Part shown: one piece after another, positions 5,372 to 9,856 of the stretch
Position numbering within the stretch: the stretch's first letter is position 1
Layout of the letters: the number at the start of each line of letters is the position of its first letter
Assembly: GCA_003695865.1 (NCBI GenBank)
Contig: RFGQ01000194.1
Span: 1 to 9,856 of the forward strand
From: Gemmatimonadota bacterium
Lineage (GTDB): Bacteria > Gemmatimonadota > Gemmatimonadetes > Longimicrobiales > Gaopeijiaceae
Length of the DNA: 9,856 nt
Direction of reading: 5' to 3'
Program-made: the position numbers and the translations under genes
Notes under the pieces: generated by a model
The model's database searches: none
What the model saw: only the letters and a program-made list of their open reading frames with translations
Told to the model about the DNA's origin: nothing

Positions 5372-6388
5372 ATGCAGGTCTTCGTTCGCAGGTTCGCCGC
5401 CGCCGCCGTTCTGTTCGCGGTGCTCGTGGTCGTGGGCACGCTCGGTTACCTGTGGATCGAGGGCTGGTCGTTTCACGACGCGCTCTACATGACCGTCATC
5501 ACGCTGACGGCGGTCGGCTACCAGGAGGTCGCGCCGCTCAGCGAGGCGGGGCGGAACTTCACGATGGCTCTGCTGGGGCTGGGCGTGACGTCGATGGGCA
5601 TCTGGTTCGCCCTCATCACCTCGTTCATCGTCGAGCTCGACCTCAAGGACGCACTCCGGAGGCGCCGCATGCAGCGTCGAATCGAAGACCTCAGCGACCA
5701 CATCATCGTCTGCGGGGCCGGCCGCACCGGGCGCCAGGTGATGGAGGAGCTCGTGGCGATGGCCCAGCCGTTCGTGGCGATCGAACGCGACCACGGGCGG
5801 CTCGACGTGGTGCAGCGCACCTTCCCCGACCTGCTCTACGTGGAGGGCGACGCAACCCTCGACGTGAACCTCGAAGCCGCCGGCGTACGCAGGGCGCGCG
5901 GGCTCGTAACGTGCCTCTCGGCCGAGCCCGACAACGTGTTCGTGTGCCTTTCGGCGCGCGACCTCAACCAGCACATGACCATCGTCGCGCGGGCCTTCGA
6001 GGAGGACACCATCGACAAGCTCTATCGCGCCGGCGCGGACCACGTGGTGAGCCCCAACGTGAGCGGGGCGCTGCGCATGGCGTCGATGCTGCTCAGGCCC
6101 CAGGTGGTGCACTTCCTCGACATTGCGACCCGCTCACAGGGGCTCTCGCTGCGCCTCGAGCAGGCGCAGATCACCGCGGACTCGAACATCGCCGGGAAAA
6201 CGCTCGCCGAAGCGGCCCTTCCGCAGGCAACCGGGCTGATCGTGATCGCGATCCAGAAGGAGCGGGACGACGACGAGCGCTTCGTCTTCAACCCGCAGGG
6301 TACGACGGTGCTCGAACCGGGCGACCGGATCATCGTGCTCGGCCAGCCCGAGCAGATCCGGTCGCTGCAGCGTTTCGTGGGCGGTTGA
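5372..6388 (+). CDS. Two-TM potassium channel-like protein with RCK (TrkA-N/TrkA-C) domain
   Basis: Inner-membrane ion channel of the MthK type, 338 residues. TM1 is about residues 8-28. A pore helix and filter follow (LYMTVITLTAVGYQEVAPLS, 38-57), then TM2 at about 64-88. A charged linker (RRRRMQRR) leads into an RCK_N Rossmann domain starting HIIVCGAGRTG, with GAGRTG at 115-120 and the acidic residues of IERD (137-140) at the end of strand two. A TrkA-C domain covers about 253-338 and ends in the usual EPGDRIIVLG block (315-324). The RCK part would bind a nucleotide or ion and gate the pore. The filter reads TAVGYQ (46-51), where classic K+ channels have TVGYG or TTVGYG, so the last glycine is Gln51. 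Selectivity for K+ is likely but not certain. The ATG at 5372 is chosen because TM1 follows at once; the ribosome binding site is weak. It is divergent from HU and converges on the small membrane protein. Confidence 0.9.
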   Translation: MQVFVRRFAAAAVLFAVLVVVGTLGYLWIEGWSFHDALYMTVITLTAVGYQEVAPLSEAGRNFTMALLGLGVTSMGIWFALITSFIVELDLKDALRRRRMQRRIEDLSDHIIVCGAGRTGRQVMEELVAMAQPFVAIERDHGRLDVVQRTFPDLLYVEGDATLDVNLEAAGVRRARGLVTCLSAEPDNVFVCLSARDLNQHMTIVARAFEEDTIDKLYRAGADHVVSPNVSGALRMASMLLRPQVVHFLDIATRSQGLSLRLEQAQITADSNIAGKTLAEAALPQATGLIVIAIQKERDDDERFVFNPQGTTVLEPGDRIIVLGQPEQIRSLQRFVGG

Positions 6389-6403
6389 CGTGCCGGAGTC
6401 CCG

Positions 6404-6616
6404 TCAGGCTTCCTCGGCCGCCTCGTCACAGCGGTCGCGCCAGCGCCGCACGAGGGTGACGACCAGGAATCCCACAGCCACGACGAAGGCGATCTTGCCC
6501 AGCAGGATGAGCAGCCCGAAGAGCATGCCCAGCAGCGGCGCCGCAAGCATCCCCAGCAGTTCCCACAGGATGGCCGCGATGAGCCCCGCTGCCGACAACT
6601 GAACGAACGTCTTCAT
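6404..6616 (-). CDS. Small membrane protein, 70 residues, unknown function
   Basis: I do not recognise a family. After a short N-terminus (MKTFVQLSAAG) almost the whole chain is hydrophobic. There is room for two membrane segments, about 8-32 and 34-56, with small residues (Gly, Ala) spaced along them. It ends in a charged, probably cytoplasmic, tail (RRWRDRCDEAAEEA). The reading frame is complete, and a GAGGG Shine-Dalgarno lies on the - strand just upstream of the ATG (6621-6625). Its stop is only 15 bases from the stop of the convergent channel gene, and no strong hairpin fits between them. It could be a structural or regulatory membrane peptide; there is no evidence of a link to the channel other than position. 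Confidence 0.7.
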   Translation of the reverse strand: MKTFVQLSAAGLIAAILWELLGMLAAPLLGMLFGLLILLGKIAFVVAVGFLVVTLVRRWRDRCDEAAEEA

Positions 6617-6746
6617 CGTCCCTCACTCCCTGACCGATGGCGGCCGGCCCACGCACGCGCATGAAACACCCCTGCGGAGGGCCACCGGATGCCCGCTGCC
6701 CTACGCCTTCGACCCCGCGACGGTTTCAGAGGTTGCACGACGCACG

Positions 6747-6781
6747 ACGGCCCCGACGGCCGTTCACGCCGCCGGGGCCGT
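6747..6781 (-). terminator. Hairpin downstream of the IF-1 gene
   Basis: A 9-bp stem (6747-6755 with 6773-6781), one A-C mismatch, then four more pairs (6757-6760 with 6768-6771) close a 7-nt loop. It begins 21 bases past the IF-1 stop on the - strand, the expected place for its terminator. There is no T-tract on the - strand. It separates IF-1 from the small membrane protein gene. The rest of this 186-base gap shows nothing clear. Confidence 0.6.
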
Positions 6782-6802
6782 TCCCGTTTGCGCCACCGCC
6801 CG

Positions 6803-7018
6803 TCACTTGTAGCGGTACGTCACGCGGCCCTTGCTCAGATCGTACGGCGACATCTCGACCTTCACCCGGTCGCCCTCCAACACCCGGATGTAGTGCTGGC
6901 GCATCTTCCCCGACAGATACGCGAGCACCTCGTGTCCGTTCTCGAGCTGCACGCGAAAGCGTGCGTTGGGGAGCACCTCGCTCACGGTGCCTTCGATTTC
7001 GATTGCGTCCTTTGCCAC
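6803..7018 (-). CDS. infA: Translation initiation factor IF-1
   Basis: Small OB-fold protein that binds the A site of the 30S subunit during initiation. The sequence is nearly family-standard from AKDAIEIEGTVSEVLPNARFRVQLENGHEVLAYLSGKMRQHYIRVLEGDRVKVEMSPYDL to RVTYRYK. The hallmark segments ENGH, SGKMR and GDRV are intact. The start is ambiguous between two in-frame GTG codons. GTG at 7018 gives 71 residues and an N-terminus reading MAKD, matching the usual MAKE; GGAG (7022-7025) lies only three bases before it. GTG at 7027 would give 74 residues and has no Shine-Dalgarno. I prefer 7018 on family likeness. It is a stand-alone gene here, not next to ribosomal protein genes such as rpmJ or rpsM, with its own promoter upstream and a hairpin downstream. 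Confidence 0.95.
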   Translation of the reverse strand: MAKDAIEIEGTVSEVLPNARFRVQLENGHEVLAYLSGKMRQHYIRVLEGDRVKVEMSPYDLSKGRVTYRYK

Positions 7019-7058
7019 AGACTCCACTACCGTTCGGGTTCAGACCAGTGCAGCACAG

Positions 7059-7088
7059 ACGATAGCACGCTTCCGCCCCGCCGTGCAA
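7059..7088 (-). promoter_or_regulatory. Candidate promoter for infA
   Basis: On the - strand, TTGCAC (7083-7088) and TATCGT (7059-7064) are separated by 18 bases. Each matches four of six consensus positions, including the key TAT and final T of the -10 box. The predicted start near 7052 gives a leader of about 25-34 nt before IF-1. Confidence 0.6.
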
Positions 7089-7129
7089 CGGATTGCGGGT
7101 CGGGCGCACCGCTCCGGCCCCACCCGGAT

Positions 7130-9535
7130 TCAGCGCCGGAAGCGATAGCTCACCTTGGCAAAGAGCCCGTCGGCCTGCGTGCGCACGTCGCGGAAGCGGA
7201 AGGCGTCGCCGTCCTCGAGGCGGCGTGTGTAGCCCACGAACACGACCGTGCCCGGCGAAGGCTCGTACGAGATGAGACCCTCCACGCTGATCTCGTTCGA
7301 ACGTACCCCGGTGCGCACCGAGCACCCGTCGTCACCACAGAGCGCAACGGCGGAGCCGTCCCCAGGGTCGAACAGGTCGCCGCTCTCCTGGCTGCGGTAC
7401 TCGAAGATGCCACGGACGAACAGCGCCCTGTTGAACTGGAACTGCGCCCGCAGACGGGGAATCGTCGCCTTGGAGTGCAACGCCCCGTCCAGCTTGCGGT
7501 ACAGGCTCTCGTGCCTGAGGCTCAGGTCGGCCCGTAGCCGCGTCGTCGGCAGCAGGGTGAGGTTGATGTCGACACTCCGCTGGTCGGCGGGGGCGACCGG
7601 TACGCCGAGGCCCCGGTCGAAGATCGGGGTCTCGGAGGCCTCGAGCGTCACGCGCCCCCGAACCCTCTCCAGTCCGCTGGCGAAGAAGAACACGCGCAGC
7701 CCGTAGAGCCCCTCGAAGAGAGCCGGGTCCGGGCGGAAGGGGCGCGGGTTCTCAGCCGGGCCACTCACCAGGCCCTCGTAGGCCGCCGCCGGCGAGCGGA
7801 ACTCGCCCCTGGACGCCGTCAGGAAGAGCGTGAAGTTGTTGCGCAGCGACAGCGACGCCTGCAAGCGCGCCTCGCCTTCCTTCCAGCGCCCCCCGTCCCA
7901 GAAGGTCTCGTGGTCCCAGAACGTCTCGAACTCGAACGCCGGCCCGACCCGCTCGACGAACGCACCCGGGCGGCCGTACCAGTTGTATGAGAGGCGACCC
8001 TGGGCGCGGGTGTCGCCTATCCGCCGGATGAAACCGCTCTCGGCCCGGAAGTCGGGGGCGATGTCTTCGAGCTCGGCGTTGAAGGCCAGCCCCCGGCTCG
8101 CCCGCGCGATCCGCGCGGTCAACAACTGCCCCGCGCTCAGGCCTCCACCGTCGTCGTCCCAACTCCGTGCGGTCTGGAGTTCCAGAGTCCAGCGACGTCG
8201 GAACACCAGCCTCGCATCGGCCCCGAGCACCCGGTTGAACACGTCGGCCGCCTCGGTACGGTCGGTATAGACCGCACCCAGCGTCGATGTGGCGCCCACG
8301 TCTCCCCGCACGCGGACCAGGTTGACCAGCACGTCGTCGGACCCGTCGCGCTCGTCGATCGCACCCAGGTAGCCCAGGCTCAGTCCACCCACCTTCCCCG
8401 TCAGCTTCGCCCCCGCGATCGGATTGGCGATCGTGCGTGTGAACACGAGCTGGGTCGGGAGTCCGAAGATCTCGGTGCCCTCGAGGAAGAACGGGCGCTT
8501 CTCGGGAAAGAACAGCGCGAAGCGCTCGTTGATGGCGATCTGCCCCGCGTCGGCTTCGACCTGGCTGAAGTCCGGATTGAACGTCCCGTCGAGCGTCAGA
8601 TTCGACGTCAGCCCGTAGGTCACGTTGAGTCCGAAGTCGGGGTTCACTCCGCCCCGACCGAAACGACCGGCGTCGTCGAGCTCGCCGATACGCCTGGCGG
8701 TGAGAGCGGGATTCACTTCGAGGAACAGGCCGGGATCGAGATTGCGCAGGCCGGCCAACTCGCCCGCTTCGGCGAGCTTGTTCGGCTGAGACGCGAAGCT
8801 CGGCGCCCAGGACTGTTCGTAGCCGCTGCGCTGAATACGGCGCGTGATCTGCAGGCCCCACGACTGCACCGGCAGCCTGGGAAAGCGCAGGCTCTTGAAC
8901 GGCACCCGGATCTCGACCGCGTACCCCCAGGATTCGATGCGCGCTCCCGACTCCCAGATGAAGTCGGGGTTGTCGTCGATGGGCGGGCCGAAGCGGCGAT
9001 TGCCCCGTCCCCCCTCGAGCCAGATCCCGTCCTGCTGCACCCCGTAGGGGTTGACCGAGAACACGTAGGCGCGCCGCGAATCGTGGAATGTGTCGAGGAT
9101 GACGCGTACGTAGTCGTCGTTGCGGGTGACGTTGTCGCGCTCGGCCATCGTGGCGCGCACGGCCCCCACTTCCGCGTCCAGCGCCCGGATGCCGAAGTAG
9201 ATCGCCTCGTCGTCGACGAACACCCGTACCTCGGTGGGCTGCGAGGCGGGGATCCCCTCCGACGGGTCGAACTGGGTGAAGCCGGTGAGCAGGGGCGCTT
9301 CGGCCCACGCGGGCTCGTCGAGGCGACCGTCGACCCGGACGCCCGGATCGGCCAGGACCACCGCCGGCACGGAAAGCGCACCCTCGGCGCCCGAGAAGAC
9401 GCCCGCCGGCGCGCGGCGACCGTCGCCGAGTGCCGTTGCGGCGCTCTGCCCCGTCGCGCGGCCGGGGCCGCCGAGCGAGGCGCTGAGCGCGCACGCGGCC
9501 GCGATGAGGAACACGCGAATGAATCTTGAAGGCAC
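7130..9535 (-). CDS. DUF5916 / CBM9-like exported beta-barrel protein
   Basis: A large exported protein of about 801 residues. An N-terminal signal peptide (basic PSRFIR, hydrophobic VFLIAAACALSASLG, likely signal peptidase I site after ATG near residue 29) is followed by a CBM9-like sandwich domain (about 57-235, beginning RVDGRLDEPAWAEA). From about 265 to the end lies the DUF5916 region, marked by TFNPDFSQVEADAGQ (318-332) and FFPEKRPFFLEGTEIF (342-357). The C-terminal half is built of alternating polar/hydrophobic strands and ends in SYRFRR, consistent with an outer-membrane barrel. The substrate and role are not established for the family; glycan binding or uptake is a guess from the CBM9 fold. 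GTG at 9535 is preferred because the signal peptide follows at once; an in-frame ATG at 9619 would add 28 residues with no export character. It is divergent from the zinc-ribbon gene. Confidence 0.88.
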   Translation of the reverse strand: MPSRFIRVFLIAAACALSASLGGPGRATGQSAATALGDGRRAPAGVFSGAEGALSVPAVVLADPGVRVDGRLDEPAWAEAPLLTGFTQFDPSEGIPASQPTEVRVFVDDEAIYFGIRALDAEVGAVRATMAERDNVTRNDDYVRVILDTFHDSRRAYVFSVNPYGVQQDGIWLEGGRGNRRFGPPIDDNPDFIWESGARIESWGYAVEIRVPFKSLRFPRLPVQSWGLQITRRIQRSGYEQSWAPSFASQPNKLAEAGELAGLRNLDPGLFLEVNPALTARRIGELDDAGRFGRGGVNPDFGLNVTYGLTSNLTLDGTFNPDFSQVEADAGQIAINERFALFFPEKRPFFLEGTEIFGLPTQLVFTRTIANPIAGAKLTGKVGGLSLGYLGAIDERDGSDDVLVNLVRVRGDVGATSTLGAVYTDRTEAADVFNRVLGADARLVFRRRWTLELQTARSWDDDGGGLSAGQLLTARIARASRGLAFNAELEDIAPDFRAESGFIRRIGDTRAQGRLSYNWYGRPGAFVERVGPAFEFETFWDHETFWDGGRWKEGEARLQASLSLRNNFTLFLTASRGEFRSPAAAYEGLVSGPAENPRPFRPDPALFEGLYGLRVFFFASGLERVRGRVTLEASETPIFDRGLGVPVAPADQRSVDINLTLLPTTRLRADLSLRHESLYRKLDGALHSKATIPRLRAQFQFNRALFVRGIFEYRSQESGDLFDPGDGSAVALCGDDGCSVRTGVRSNEISVEGLISYEPSPGTVVFVGYTRRLEDGDAFRFRDVRTQADGLFAKVSYRFRR

Positions 9536-9550
9536 GGGCTCGTGCTCGGT

Positions 9551-9570
9551 CGATTGCGATCGATTGCGAA
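9551..9570. repeat. Tandem 10-bp direct repeat in a divergent intergenic region
   Basis: Two head-to-tail copies of CGATTGCGAW, differing only at the last base, lie between the DUF5916 start (9535, -) and the zinc-ribbon start (9618, +). The 10-bp period equals about one helical turn, so both copies face the same side of the DNA. This fits an operator or activator site. No clear -35/-10 pair was identified for either gene here. Confidence 0.5.
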
Positions 9571-9617
9571 CGAAAAGTCCCCTTGTGGACACTGCCGCCC
9601 GGGCGAACGTTGACGCC

Positions 9618-9854
9618 ATGGTCGAGCCGTACAGCAGCGACGACGTGGCCGCACTGGCCGCCCAACTTCGCGAGCGGTCGCGCGCGGGCGAGGCCGCGGG
9701 CGAGGCGCTGCGCTGCCCTCTCTGCCGCGGACCGCTCGACGAGCGCGCCGTGCCCCCCAGGGCGGACGTGAGCTACGTGCGGGACCGCATCTGGTTGGTG
9801 TGCACGGCCTGCGCCCGCACGGCCGTGCTCGACCGACCCCACAACGCTCCATGA
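9618..9854 (+). CDS. Small zinc-ribbon protein, 78 residues, unknown function
   Basis: A short soluble protein with two CXXC knuckles, CPLC (34-37) and CTAC (67-70). They are separated by about 30 residues, the geometry of a treble-clef or rubredoxin-like zinc ribbon. An alpha-helical N-terminus (SSDDVAALAAQLRERSRAGEAAGEAL) precedes the first knuckle. Between the knuckles, DVSYVRDRIWLVCTAC looks like ordered beta structure. The frame is complete, ending two bases before the window edge. The ATG at 9618 has no visible Shine-Dalgarno and shares the CATG at 9617-9620 with an unlikely - strand ATG. I do not recognise a named family; nucleic-acid or protein binding is possible but unsupported. Confidence 0.7.
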   Translation: MVEPYSSDDVAALAAQLRERSRAGEAAGEALRCPLCRGPLDERAVPPRADVSYVRDRIWLVCTACARTAVLDRPHNAP

Positions 9855-9856
9855 AC

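Noticed and set aside
5218..6459. Open frame of 413 codons on the + strand over the channel gene
   Set aside because: Arg/Pro/Gly-rich shadow of the well-supported channel gene in a different phase of the same strand.
9536..9619. Start of the DUF5916 protein at the ATG at 9619
   Set aside because: It would bury the signal peptide 30 residues inside and fully occupy the divergent regulatory gap. GTG at 9535 gives a standard signal peptide.
7752..9842. Very long open frame on the - strand in another phase (about 700 codons)
   Set aside because: It overlaps the DUF5916 gene in a different frame. Its translation is Arg/Gly/Ala-rich low-complexity with no domain, as expected from GC-rich shadow frames.
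1..9856. CRISPR array, tRNA, mobile element or defence island
   Set aside because: No spaced direct-repeat array, tRNA-like cloverleaf, transposase or integrase motif or terminal inverted repeat was seen on either strand.

Overview
The window is uniformly GC-rich bacterial chromosomal DNA. It is densely packed with ten intact protein-coding genes and has no gene-free stretch longer than 200 bases. I see no tRNA or rRNA, insertion sequence, CRISPR array or phage gene. A large DUF5916-type exported protein, a DbpA-domain protein built on a decayed helicase, and a mostly Shine-Dalgarno-poor gene style would fit Gemmatimonadota or a neighbouring environmental phylum. That placement is an inference from gene style, not something the sequence proves.

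Layout. 73-573 (+) is a low-molecular-weight protein-tyrosine phosphatase. It converges on a PLP-dependent aspartate/aromatic-type aminotransferase at 656-1876 (-). The aminotransferase is divergent from a three-gene + strand operon at 2021-4558. That operon holds a DsbA-fold protein without its catalytic cysteines, an unrecognised 111-residue protein, and a DEAD-box-like protein that has lost its ATPase motifs but keeps a DbpA-type RNA-binding domain. A strong 17-bp hairpin separates this operon from a convergent HU gene at 4758-5039 (-). HU is divergent from a two-TM K+ channel-like protein with an RCK domain (5372-6388, +). A 70-residue membrane protein (6404-6616, -) follows, then translation initiation factor IF-1 (6803-7018, -). 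The right end has a DUF5916 beta-barrel-like exported protein (7130-9535, -), divergent from a 78-residue zinc-ribbon protein (9618-9854, +).

Most genes are independent housekeeping or accessory units. The part most worth attention is the 2021-4558 operon. Two of its three products belong to well-known enzyme folds whose catalytic residues have been cleanly replaced, and the last one keeps an RNA-binding module known from rRNA helicases. This suggests a non-enzymatic, possibly ribosome-associated role. Promoter-like -35/-10 pairs could be read upstream of the aminotransferase, HU and IF-1 genes.
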